From positions 1,736,001 to 1,800,000 of the forward strand of contig NZ_CP125296.1 of the NCBI RefSeq assembly GCF_030412785.1: 64,000 nt of DNA. Reading direction: 5' to 3'. Positions within the stretch are counted from its first letter, which is position 1, and every line of letters starts with the position of its first letter. Below the pieces are notes generated by a model. The model was not told where the DNA came from. It did no database searches and was given only the letters and a program-made list of their open reading frames with translations. The position numbers and the translations under genes are program-made. Shown here one piece after another: positions 33,297 to 42,399 of the stretch. Source of the DNA: Paraburkholderia sabiae (GTDB lineage: Bacteria; Pseudomonadota; Gammaproteobacteria; Burkholderiales; Burkholderiaceae).

Positions 33297-34776
33297 GATC
33301 AGGCTCCATTGCAGCGCGGTCGGCTGCCGTCGCGGCGAAACCGCCGCCCAGTTCTTTCATCAGCAGCGCCCACGCGTCGAGCCGTTTGGCCTGTACGCCG
33401 GCGAGCCGCTCTTCCTGTTCGAGTTGCGCGTCCTGCGCGACGAGCACGTTCAGAAACTCCGTGATGCCGTTGCGATAACCCGAATCGGCAAGCCGATACG
33501 CATCGCGCGCTGCATCGAGCGTGCTGTCGATCGACGCCTGTTGCGCATCGAGCGAGCGCAGCGACGTGACCTGCGCCGCGACGCCGCGCATCGCGTCGAC
33601 GATGGCCGCGTTGTACGCATCGACGGCGGCGTCGCGATCCGAGACGGCCACGCCGTATTCGCCTCGCAGGCGCCCGCCATCAAAGATCGGCAGCGAAATG
33701 GCCGCACCGAGGCTATGGCCCGCGCCGTTGCTGTTCAGCAGATTGAAGAAGCCGCCGAAAGTCGCCGCCGATCCCAGCGATGCCGTCGCGAGCAGATCGA
33801 TATTCGGATAGAACGCGGCATGCGCGGCCGCCATGCCCTTTTCCGCCGCGAGCACGCGCCAGCGTTGCGCGACGATATCGGGCCGATGACCGATCAGATC
33901 GACGGGCAGCGACGCGGGCAACGCGATCGGCACGTTCAGCGCGAGCGCGGGACGCTTCAGCGTGTCGCCGTAACCGGCACCCTTGCCTGCGAGCGCCGCG
34001 ATATCGATGCGGCTCAGCGCGAGTTGCTGCTGCGCTTCCTGCACCTTGGTCACGCTCATCGCCGCCTGCGTCGTCGCTTGCGATACTTCGAGCCGGCTGC
34101 CGATGCCCGCTGCCAGGCGGCGCTGCGCGATATCGAGCGTGCGCTGTTCTTCGGCCTGCACGGATTGGTACGCGTCGAGCAATGCATACTGCAGCGCGAG
34201 TTGAACATAGGCGCGCACCACAGCCGTCTGCAGTTCGACGACGGCGAAACGGTCGTCGGCCACGGACGCCTGCACGGCATCGAGCGCGCCTTCGCGGATC
34301 GCGCGCTCCTTACCCCACAGGTCGAGGTCGTATGACAGATCGCCCGTGATGCTGTTGTTCCAGACCGTCGTGCCGCCCGGCGGCGCGGGCGTGTTGTAGC
34401 GCGCGAAACGCTGGCGCTCGAAGTTGCCGCCCACGCTCGCCTGCGGCAGTTCGGACGCGCCGGCGATCTGCGCCTGGAATCGCGCGTTATCGATGCGCGC
34501 CTGCGCTTCCTTCAGGCCGGGATTACCTGCCGTCGCGTCGTCGACAAGCGTGTCGAGTTGCGGATCGTTCCACTCGCGCCACCATCGGTCGGAAGGCCAT
34601 GCGGCGTCCTGACGTGTGGTGTGGATCGCGTTTCCCGCATCGAGCGATGCCGGGTTCAGCGCCGTCTCATGCGGACGAATGCCGCCGCTGCTGATGCACG
34701 AGCAGAGCAGCATGCTCAGCGTGGCCGTCGCCATCGCGCGATATGCCGTCTTCACAATAGACGCGCGCTGCTTCAT
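33280..34776 (-). CDS. NodT-type outer membrane efflux lipoprotein
   Basis: The ATG at 34776 overlaps the stop of the FUSC gene (ATGA). The 498 residues carry a lipoprotein signal with Cys27 (MLLCSC). Two OEP repeats follow: DRWWREWNDPQLDTLVDDAT, NPGLKEAQARIDNARFQAQI, YDLDLWGKERAIREGALDAV and RPDIVAQRWRVLAAEKGMAA, AHAAFYPNIDLLATASLG, SLPIFDGGRLRGEY. Such proteins form trimeric TolC-like channels that export hydrophobic or aromatic acids when joined with an MFP and inner-membrane pump. All partners are in the same operon. Confidence 0.92.
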   Translation of the reverse strand: MKQRASIVKTAYRAMATATLSMLLCSCISSGGIRPHETALNPASLDAGNAIHTTRQDAAWPSDRWWREWNDPQLDTLVDDATAGNPGLKEAQARIDNARFQAQIAGASELPQASVGGNFERQRFARYNTPAPPGGTTVWNNSITGDLSYDLDLWGKERAIREGALDAVQASVADDRFAVVELQTAVVRAYVQLALQYALLDAYQSVQAEEQRTLDIAQRRLAAGIGSRLEVSQATTQAAMSVTKVQEAQQQLALSRIDIAALAGKGAGYGDTLKRPALALNVPIALPASLPVDLIGHRPDIVAQRWRVLAAEKGMAAAHAAFYPNIDLLATASLGSAATFGGFFNLLNSNGAGHSLGAAISLPIFDGGRLRGEYGVAVSDRDAAVDAYNAAIVDAMRGVAAQVTSLRSLDAQQASIDSTLDAARDAYRLADSGYRNGITEFLNVLVAQDAQLEQEERLAGVQAKRLDAWALLMKELGGGFAATAADRAAMEPDHARRN

Positions 34777-36935
34777 GCCGGCACTCCCTTTGCCGCGTTC
34801 GCGGCCTGCCACAGCGGCAACGTATCGTCGCCCAGCATCAGCGCGCTGAAACGCATCAGCCTGCGCATGCGCTTCATGAGCAAAGAATCGGCCGTTGAAA
34901 CAGAGGGCTCGACACGCGCAAGCGCCTGTTCGGCACGCAAGGTCGCGTTCGTCGCGCGTGCTCGCGATTCCGTTGTGGCAGCGGCAAACACATCGGCGAG
35001 CGCATCGAGCCATTCGTCCTGCACCGCTCGCCAGCCGTCCGGCAACCACGCGGCCACGCGCTCCGTGTCCTTGCGGATCACGATCATCGCGCGGCCGACT
35101 TCGAGTGCCGCGAATGCCGACGCGACCAGCCGCGTCTGATCCACACGCTCGCCCGCCGGCGCGGACGCAATCAGCATGATGAAGCCGCGCATGCCCGACT
35201 CGAAGCGCTGCAAGAGATCGTCGAGACCGCGATCGCGCGCAGACTTCGTGACCAGCGAGCGCATCTGCTTGAGGTACTGCTTCGAGATCCAGTCGCCCGC
35301 GAGCGGCACGATCGTCGAAAACGCGACGGCGGCGGCAGCGATGCCGAGCGACAGGCCGAAGGCAGTGTCGAGAAACTGCGCGGGATGATAGGTCACAGGG
35401 TTCGCGACGTTGACCGAATAGCAGAAGAACACGCCGAAGCCGAGACCGAGCGTCGCTGTTTTCGGAAACGTATTCAGGTATGTGCTGAACATGATGGGAA
35501 ATGCGAGGCACGCGGCAAGCAGCCCAAAGCTGTCGAACAGCGGGAACACGAAGAAGCTGATCACGAAGCCCACGATCGTCCCGGCGACGCAGCCGCAGAA
35601 CATCTGCCAGCTGGCTACGACGGGATCGGGCGCGAGCGTGAACAACGCGCTGACGATCGCGACCGACACCAGCGCGCTCGATCCGCCGACCCAGCCCGAC
35701 GCGATCCAGATTGCACCGACGGCGAGCACGGCGGCCGCCGCGCGCATGCCGTTGATGATCGCTGCCGCGCGATTGGACGTGGCGCGCGTGCTGTCGATAT
35801 GCGTGAGCGAGCGCAGCACCGATTGCTGCCACGACCGGCGATCGGCGCGGCGCGCTTCGACGAAACTGCGGCACAGCTCGCGCAGATTGCCGACGAAGCC
35901 ATGCAGCGCCGCGCCCGTCGTTTCGATCGAGATGCGCTGCGGCTCGTCGTGCGTGGTTTGCAACAGCGCGTCGATGCGGCCCGCGAGCCCGCGTTCGAAC
36001 TCGGCGAGCGGAAGCTGTAACACATCGATTTGCTGTTCTACGGGCGTGTCAGGAGCCAAACCCTTCGGCACGATCGACAGCAATGCGTCGACCAGTTCGT
36101 TCGCAACCTGCCGCGCATGCGGTGTCCCCGCGATCACTTCATGCAACATGTGCGCCGAGACCAGCGCATCGATGAAATACGTATCGACCTTGATGAACGC
36201 ATGATTCTGCAAACGGATCGACGGGTCTTCGAACACGGCGCCCCCGCGCAGGCTTTGCACGTTCGCGCGTTCGCGCAGCAGATCGAGCATCGTGCCGAAG
36301 CCGTCCTTCGGCAGCGCAGTGCCGAGCAGCGCGTGAATCGCGGCGAACAGATGACCGATGTTGCCGTTGCTCGCTGCGACCAGATCGAGCGCCACGCGGC
36401 GCGGAAAGATCAGCGCGCTGACGAGGCTCGCGCATGCCACGCCGATCACCACTTCGCTCACGGTATAGACGAGGTTGTCGAACACGCCATACGGATTCGA
36501 CAACGCGGGCAGCGACGTGATGGCCGTCGCATAGCCCGTCAGCAGAAAGCCATACGACTGGAAGTTGCGGAAGTACGATGACGCGAACACGCACACCCCG
36601 ATCCACGATGCGAGCACGAGCAGGAACATCCACTGCGCCTGCGAGAACAGCGACACCAGTGCGAGGCCCGCGAGACTGCCGCCCAGCATGCCGAGTCCGC
36701 GATAGAATCCGCGCGCGATCACCATGCCGCTTTGCTGGAACATCATCACGACGATGCACGACACCATCGCTGTCGCAGGGCCACGCAATTCGAGCAGCAT
36801 GCACAGACCCATCGCGAGCGTCGACGCGATCGCGACCTTCGCGGTGTGCCTGAAGCGCGGATAGTCTTCGCGCCAGTACTGCCTGAGTTCGTCACGCCAT
36901 TGCGGACGTACCGCAATGCCTGCATCGCCATTCAT
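34773..36935 (-). CDS. FUSC family inner-membrane exporter (AaeB-like)
   Basis: The ATG at 36935 is chosen for its match to the family start; the upstream frame reads through the divergent promoter region. The 720 residues have two hydrophobic blocks: about 30-180 (VAIASTLAMGLCMLLELRGP, MLGGSLAGLALVSLF) and about 370-520 (GMRAAAAVLAVGAIWIASGW, FWQMFCGCVAG-like SWQMFCGCVAGTIVGF). Cytoplasmic domains follow each block, as in AaeB and FUSC aromatic-acid exporters. It is the first gene of the efflux operon and is divergent from a LysR gene, the same layout as E. coli aaeXAB/aaeR. Substrate: probably weak aromatic acids, by analogy only. Confidence 0.9.
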   Translation of the reverse strand: MNGDAGIAVRPQWRDELRQYWREDYPRFRHTAKVAIASTLAMGLCMLLELRGPATAMVSCIVVMMFQQSGMVIARGFYRGLGMLGGSLAGLALVSLFSQAQWMFLLVLASWIGVCVFASSYFRNFQSYGFLLTGYATAITSLPALSNPYGVFDNLVYTVSEVVIGVACASLVSALIFPRRVALDLVAASNGNIGHLFAAIHALLGTALPKDGFGTMLDLLRERANVQSLRGGAVFEDPSIRLQNHAFIKVDTYFIDALVSAHMLHEVIAGTPHARQVANELVDALLSIVPKGLAPDTPVEQQIDVLQLPLAEFERGLAGRIDALLQTTHDEPQRISIETTGAALHGFVGNLRELCRSFVEARRADRRSWQQSVLRSLTHIDSTRATSNRAAAIINGMRAAAAVLAVGAIWIASGWVGGSSALVSVAIVSALFTLAPDPVVASWQMFCGCVAGTIVGFVISFFVFPLFDSFGLLAACLAFPIMFSTYLNTFPKTATLGLGFGVFFCYSVNVANPVTYHPAQFLDTAFGLSLGIAAAAVAFSTIVPLAGDWISKQYLKQMRSLVTKSARDRGLDDLLQRFESGMRGFIMLIASAPAGERVDQTRLVASAFAALEVGRAMIVIRKDTERVAAWLPDGWRAVQDEWLDALADVFAAATTESRARATNATLRAEQALARVEPSVSTADSLLMKRMRRLMRFSALMLGDDTLPLWQAANAAKGVPA

Positions 36936-37219
36936 AAGGTGCCTGTGTTTGTGCCGGATGATCGGTACGGAATGCGCGTCGCCGTGTACGACGCGCGACG
37001 CACGACGCGTACGTTGAAGGCTTCCAGTGTGCGCGAAGCGGCGCTGCGTCGATTGCCGAATCGCACGCTCATGCTTGCAGGCGGCAAACAATGAGATTCA
37101 TGTATTGCGCGAACGACGATGCACCTGCATGCTATTGGCGACGACCCATTCAACGCATCGGCGCGACGCAAGCTGAAAACGCTTCGCATACACGCCGCGC
37201 ATCGCACACGACGCCCTAC

Positions 37220-38140
37220 ATGAACCTCTCTTTCGAAGTCCTCCAGGCACTCGACGCCATCGATCGCACGGGTACCTTCGCTGCCGCCGCGGAAGAACTG
37301 CACAAGGTGCCGTCGTCGTTGACGTATCTCGTGCAGAAGCTGGAAGTCGATCTTGGGGTCAAGCTGTTCGAACGCAGCGGACGTCGCGCGAAGCTCACGC
37401 ACGCGGGCAGGGTCATCGTCGAAGAGGGACGGCGTCTGCTCGAAGCCGCGCGCGAACTGGAACAGAAAGCGAAGCGCATCGAACACGGCTGGGAATCGGA
37501 ACTGCGCGTCGCGATCGACGAGATCATCCCGTTCGACCTGATCTGGCCTCACGTAACCGACTTCTACAAGCTCAATCTCGGCACGCGGCTGCTGTTGTCG
37601 AAGGAAACGCTTGGCGGCACATGGGATGCGTTGATCACGCGGCGCGCGGATCTCGTCGTCGGCGCAGCGGGCGAACCGCCGCCCATCGCGAATCTCGTCG
37701 CGAAGCCGATCGGCTCGCTGAAGCACACGTTCGTGGTCGCGCCGAATCATCCGCTTGCATCGGCCGCCGAACCTTTGACGATGGAAACCGTCGCGCGTCA
37801 TCGCGCGGTCGCGATCAGTGATACGTCACGCAAGCTCGCGCCGCGCACGATCGCACTCGCCGCGAATCAGGAAGTGCTGACCGTCCCGACACTCGACGCG
37901 AAGCTCGCCGCGCAGATCAAAGGCCTCGGCGTCGGCACCGTGCCCGAATGTATCGCCGCCGCGCCTGTGAATCGCGGGCAACTGGTGCGCAAGGAAGTCT
38001 CCGGTATGCGCAACGTCACGCACTTCTATCTCGCATGGCGCGACGACGAAGCGGGCAAGGCGCTGCGCTGGTGGGTGGATCAACTCGACCGACACGACCT
38101 GATCGACGAAGTGGCGATGCGGCTCGCCGCCATGGCCTGA
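37220..38140 (+). CDS. LysR family regulator, divergent from efflux operon
   Basis: The start is the ATG at 37220, giving 306 residues with the LysR winged helix at the very N-terminus (FEVLQALDAIDRTGTFAAAA, VPSSLTYLVQKLEVDLGVKL, FERSGRRAKLTHAGRVI). A substrate-binding domain follows (about 90-300). It is transcribed away from the FUSC gene across 284 bases, so it most likely controls the pump, like AaeR. The same gap must hold both promoters and the operator; I see Cys/Gly codon-like repeats (GACGCGCGACGCACGACGCG) but no site I can call with confidence. Confidence 0.9.
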   Translation: MNLSFEVLQALDAIDRTGTFAAAAEELHKVPSSLTYLVQKLEVDLGVKLFERSGRRAKLTHAGRVIVEEGRRLLEAARELEQKAKRIEHGWESELRVAIDEIIPFDLIWPHVTDFYKLNLGTRLLLSKETLGGTWDALITRRADLVVGAAGEPPPIANLVAKPIGSLKHTFVVAPNHPLASAAEPLTMETVARHRAVAISDTSRKLAPRTIALAANQEVLTVPTLDAKLAAQIKGLGVGTVPECIAAAPVNRGQLVRKEVSGMRNVTHFYLAWRDDEAGKALRWWVDQLDRHDLIDEVAMRLAAMA

Positions 38141-38157
38141 CCGCTGCGTTCAACGCG

Positions 38158-41088
38158 TCACGCGTACTTTCGCAATGACGGCGCGCTCAAGAGCCGCGTC
38201 GTCTTGTCCGCGTGCCGGCGTTCGCCCGATGTCGCGACCGGCTTGTGCACCAGCCCTTTCACCTGCATCAGCAGTTGTCCTGCGGCCTTGAAGTCGTCGA
38301 AGTCGCGGCCTTCGCACACATTCGCGCACGCCGATTGCAGCAGCTGCGCGGCTTCCGTTTCGCGGCCCAGTCTGTGCCAAAGCCGCGCAAGACTCGTGGC
38401 TGCGCGCAGTTGCAACGAGCGCGCGCCTTGCGCCGACGCTTCTTCGAGCGCAGCCACGAACCATGTCTCCGCATCACGGCCCGCATCGCTGTCGCTATCG
38501 ATGACGGCACCACCCGCAAGCGGCAGTTCGCCGCGCAGCCGCCGCAATTCGGCGATGAACCAGAAGTCGCCAGCGAGATCGCAACGTGCGAGCGCGCTAT
38601 CGACAACGTGCTTCGCTTCGTCGTGCCGTCCCGCGCGCATCAGCGCGATAGCGTACTGTGCGGCGAGCATCGCGAACGGTGCGCCGAATTTCAGCGCATC
38701 GAGTTCGGCGAGCGCCGCGCGAAAACCATCGAGACTTTGCGCCGATACATCGTCCAGCGAACGCAGCCACGCGTCGAAGCAGCGCGCAGCCGCCTGCCAC
38801 AGTGTGAGCCGCGCGCGCGACGACGTGTCGCGCAGCACCGCGATCGCGCGCCGCGCGCAGTCGCGTTTGCCCGACAGCAAGGACAGCGGCACCAGCGCCT
38901 CGGCCAGCGCATAGCAGACGATCATCGCCTGATCCTTGCTGCACGCTTCGATCACGGCATCTTCGGCGAGCGCCAGCGCCTGATCGCGCAAACCTTGCAG
39001 CCACAGCACACGCGCCAGCGACGCACGGCTCACGAGCACCTGATCCGCGAAATGTCCGAGGGGCATCCGCGTACGCAGACTGTCGCCGACTTCGAGCAAC
39101 TGCTCGAACGACAGCCGCGCACAGCGCTGATCGCCTGCGTAATGTGCAGCCACGCCCATCAGCCGATAAGCCAGAATCGCGCCGCGCACATCCGCGGCAT
39201 CGGCGACGAAGGCTGTGTAGCGACGCGCGTATTCGAGTGCGTCGTGCACGGAGCCCGACGTCTGACACGCATTCCACATGCCCCACAACGCACGCGCCTC
39301 GAACGCTTCGTCGCCCGACGCGACCGCCGATGTCAGCACGTCGTTCCAGATCGTATGCGTCTCGGCATTCGGCCCATGCACGAGCACGAGCGACGCACCG
39401 AGCGCCGCCAGCAACCGCAGCCGCGTACGCATACGCGGCGACGTGCGAGCGGAATCGGCCGGCAGCGCGGCGAGCGCGCGCCGCGCCCACACACAGCACT
39501 CGTCGATCAGCGACAACTCATACAACAGAAACACGGCATTGACAGGCAGCGTTTCGCGCAACGCTTCGTCGCCGTCATCGGACAGCACCCACGAGAGCGC
39601 CGCGCGCACCTCGTCGAGCAATGCGGGCATCCGGCTGCGCCAGCTTTCGCCAGCGGACTTGCCCGCCGCATCGCCATCGATCAGCGCCGACAGATAACGC
39701 GCGTGATTCAGCGCGACCATGCGCCGCTCGCCGTTGTCGTCGAGCTTTTGCAGCGCGTACATGCGCGTCGTTTCCAGCAGACGGAACGCGGCATGACCCG
39801 GCTCCGTGCTCGCGACCACCAGCGACTTCTCGACCAGCGCGGCCACCGCCGCGACCACGTCGAGTTCGCGCGTGACCCTGTCTGCCGCAACCGCAATCGC
39901 GGCTTCGAGAGGAAAGCGATCGGCGAACACGCCGATGCGGCGCAAGGTCTTGCGTTCGGCTTCGTCGAGCAAAGCATGACTCCAGTCGAGCGTCGCCTTG
40001 AGCGTCTGATGGCGCGGCAACGCGGTGCGCGTGCCGCCCGTCAACATGCCGAAGCGGTCGTCGAGATGCGCCGCGAGCGTGTCGATGCCGAGCAGCGCCG
40101 CGCGCGCAGCCGCCAGTTCGATCGCGAGCGGAATGCCGTCGAGACGCCGGCACACCATGCCCGTCACGTGGATGCTGGGCTCGTCGGCGGCGAAGCGCGC
40201 ATCGATTGCGCGGGCTCGCATCAGGAACAGATTGACGGCGCTGCAGCGGAGCACCTGCGGCGTGTCGTCGTTCGGCTCGGACACATCGAGCGCGGGCACC
40301 CAGTACAAGGTCTCGGAAGGAATGCGCAACGGCTCGCGGCTGGTCGACAGCACACGCAGTTGCGGACATGCCGTCAGCAGATGATGCGCAAGCTGCGCAG
40401 CGGCATCGACGACATGCTCGCAGCTGTCGAGCACGATCAGCATGCGCCGTCCGCCGATCGCTTCGACGATGCGCTCGCGCGTCGCGGCACTGCCTTCGGG
40501 ATGCACGCCGAGCACGGACGCGAGCATCGCCAGCACGCCGTTCGTATCCGACGCGGCGCTCAACGACACGACATGCACGCCGCCCGGCGCCTGCTCCAGC
40601 AGATGGCGCGCGACTTCGATCGCCACCCGCGTCTTGCCGATGCCGCCCGAGCCGAGCAAGGTGACGTGCCGCGAATTGCCGAGCGCATCGCATACGTGCG
40701 TAATCGCATCGTCGCGGCCGACCAGCGCGGAACTGTAGGCAGGCAGGTTGTGCGGTACGGACGTACGACGCCCGGTATCGCCCAACTGCCGCGCGACGGG
40801 CGCGCCACGCACGAGCCGGTAGCCGCGCCCCGCAACCGTCTTGATCAGGTCGCGGCTCTCGCCGAGCAGTTTGCGCAGCGCCGACATGTGCACCTGAAGG
40901 TTGTTGTCGCCGACCACGGTTTCGGGCCACACGCGCTCCAGAATCGCTTCCTTCGAGACCAGCCCGCCCTGCGCCTCGATCAGCAATTCGAGTATGTCGA
41001 AGGCACGATTACTGATGCGCACCGTCTTGCCGTCGACGCGTGCTTCACGGCGCGCAAGGTCGATCTCAAGCGGTCCGATGCGGATCAT
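38158..41088 (-). CDS. STAND regulator 3: winged helix, P-loop ATPase, TPR-like tail
   Basis: The ATG at 41088 (MIRIGPLEID) is chosen over an upstream TTG. The 976 residues again have Trans_reg_C (1-93; SNRAFDILELLIEAQGGLVS, DNNLQVHMSALRKLLG, TVAGRGYRLV), an ATPase with Walker A GSGGIGKT at 146-153, Walker B MLIVLDSCEHVVD, STSREPLRI and DGIPLAIELAAARAALLG, and a helical tail to the end. It is paralogous to the genes at 23574-26342 and 27751-30672 and closest to them in the first half. It follows the exported MBL-fold hydrolase gene by about 250 bases on the same strand. It ends 17 bases from the convergent LysR gene. Confidence 0.88.
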   Translation of the reverse strand: MIRIGPLEIDLARREARVDGKTVRISNRAFDILELLIEAQGGLVSKEAILERVWPETVVGDNNLQVHMSALRKLLGESRDLIKTVAGRGYRLVRGAPVARQLGDTGRRTSVPHNLPAYSSALVGRDDAITHVCDALGNSRHVTLLGSGGIGKTRVAIEVARHLLEQAPGGVHVVSLSAASDTNGVLAMLASVLGVHPEGSAATRERIVEAIGGRRMLIVLDSCEHVVDAAAQLAHHLLTACPQLRVLSTSREPLRIPSETLYWVPALDVSEPNDDTPQVLRCSAVNLFLMRARAIDARFAADEPSIHVTGMVCRRLDGIPLAIELAAARAALLGIDTLAAHLDDRFGMLTGGTRTALPRHQTLKATLDWSHALLDEAERKTLRRIGVFADRFPLEAAIAVAADRVTRELDVVAAVAALVEKSLVVASTEPGHAAFRLLETTRMYALQKLDDNGERRMVALNHARYLSALIDGDAAGKSAGESWRSRMPALLDEVRAALSWVLSDDGDEALRETLPVNAVFLLYELSLIDECCVWARRALAALPADSARTSPRMRTRLRLLAALGASLVLVHGPNAETHTIWNDVLTSAVASGDEAFEARALWGMWNACQTSGSVHDALEYARRYTAFVADAADVRGAILAYRLMGVAAHYAGDQRCARLSFEQLLEVGDSLRTRMPLGHFADQVLVSRASLARVLWLQGLRDQALALAEDAVIEACSKDQAMIVCYALAEALVPLSLLSGKRDCARRAIAVLRDTSSRARLTLWQAAARCFDAWLRSLDDVSAQSLDGFRAALAELDALKFGAPFAMLAAQYAIALMRAGRHDEAKHVVDSALARCDLAGDFWFIAELRRLRGELPLAGGAVIDSDSDAGRDAETWFVAALEEASAQGARSLQLRAATSLARLWHRLGRETEAAQLLQSACANVCEGRDFDDFKAAGQLLMQVKGLVHKPVATSGERRHADKTTRLLSAPSLRKYA

Positions 41089-41338
41089 AAGCAAATGGCG
41101 TGGACGTGCAACGCGTCATGGCGCGCGTTGCCATATAAAAGAAACAGAGCGAAAACCTTGTTCGGGCAGGGCACGATACGAAGCATGCGGCATACGGGTG
41201 GACGTGCTTGGCAGTCTAGAACGGCACGCCGATTGCGTGGATGGAAAAATCCGAACGATCCATTCGAAAATTTTGAAGTCGTTGCACCATCATTCAGTGA
41301 GCCGTTCCGCCTGCGGGCATCGCCGTCACGCGACAACG

Positions 41339-42328
41339 TCATCGTCGCGGCGCTGCGTCGTAGTTGACGGGCACCCATTGATACGTCGCGCCGTCCTTGC
41401 GGATATGCCCGAGCCCTGGAAACGCAATATGCGCTGCCGCGACGAGATCGCGCCGTCCGGCAACGAGGTCGAGCATCTCGCGTCGAACGCGCTGCGCGTC
41501 GGCGGCATTGCTGTCGTACTCGACGGAGGCCTGCGGGTGTTGCAACTGGATCGCGGCCACATGCACGATGTCGCCCCACACGACGAGCCGTTGCGACGCG
41601 CTTTCGACGACATACGCGCTGTGCCCCGGCGTATGTCCCGGCACGACGAGCGCACGGATGCCCGGCTCGATCTCGACGTCGCTGCCGGTGAACGGCTTGA
41701 AGCGCCCCGCCGCGACATACGGCGCAACGGACGCGCTCGCGGCATCGAAGAAGCTGCTCAGCAACGCGGGCGCTTTCGATTTGTTCGCAGGGTTTAGCCA
41801 GTAGTCGGCCTCGGCCTGGCTCGTGCGAACGACGGCGTTCGGAAACGTCATCGCGCCGTTCGTCACGATGCCGCCCACATGATCCTTGTGCAGATGCGTG
41901 AGCAACACTTCATCGACGTCTTCGGGCTTGTAGCCCGACGCGCGCAGATTCGCGAGCAGCTTGCCGCAGCAATCGCCGTACAGCACACCCGCGCCGGAAT
42001 CGATGAGCACGAGCTTCGTGCCTGTGTTGATCAGGAACGCGTTGATCGAGCCTTGCACGGGCGGCTGCAGGAACTCGCGGTCGAGATCGCGCTGGATATC
42101 GGCTTTCGATACGCCTTGCACGACGGTATCGATCGGAAAAGGATGCGTGCCGTCGGACAGCGCCGTCACTTCCAGATCGCCGAGCGTCATCCGGTAGAAG
42201 CCGGGCGCCTGCGTGCCCGCTTTCGGCGCGGCAGCGAATGCGTCGACGGGTAACGCCGCGCCGCACACGCACAACACAAGCAGACATGCGCGCAGCCACA
42301 CCGCGCGCCATGCATGAAGACTCGTCAT
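41339..42328 (-). CDS. Exported metallo-beta-lactamase-fold hydrolase
   Basis: The 329 residues begin with a signal peptide (WLRACLLVLCVCGAALPVDA, cleaved near FAAA). The metal motif is HLHKDH at 145-150, with further ligands in VPGHTPGHSAYVV and VVWGDIVHVAAI and a last His in AAAHIAFPGLGHI. This is a complete dinuclear zinc site of the MBL superfamily. The group includes lactonases and other hydrolases related to quorum quenching (the N-terminal MTLGDLEVTALSDG is typical), but the substrate is not readable. It is exported and lies between the flavoprotein gene and STAND regulator 3, a possible regulator. Confidence 0.88.
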   Translation of the reverse strand: MTSLHAWRAVWLRACLLVLCVCGAALPVDAFAAAPKAGTQAPGFYRMTLGDLEVTALSDGTHPFPIDTVVQGVSKADIQRDLDREFLQPPVQGSINAFLINTGTKLVLIDSGAGVLYGDCCGKLLANLRASGYKPEDVDEVLLTHLHKDHVGGIVTNGAMTFPNAVVRTSQAEADYWLNPANKSKAPALLSSFFDAASASVAPYVAAGRFKPFTGSDVEIEPGIRALVVPGHTPGHSAYVVESASQRLVVWGDIVHVAAIQLQHPQASVEYDSNAADAQRVRREMLDLVAGRRDLVAAAHIAFPGLGHIRKDGATYQWVPVNYDAAPRR

Positions 42329-42399
42329 GGTTCTCTCTCACTCGCTTCGATATGCGCCGAAGCATAGCGAGTCCCACGCACAGCGGCCGCTAATTGTTC

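Noticed and set aside
36936..37219. Attempt to define a LysR operator (T-N11-A) between the FUSC and LysR genes
   Set aside because: Several weak candidates in GC-rich repeats; none stands out, so no site is reported.
38212..41367. Open frame of 1051 codons on the plus strand opposite STAND regulator 3
   Set aside because: It is antisense to a clear gene and is rich in Arg, His and Gln with no domain; high-GC codon bias opens such shadow frames.
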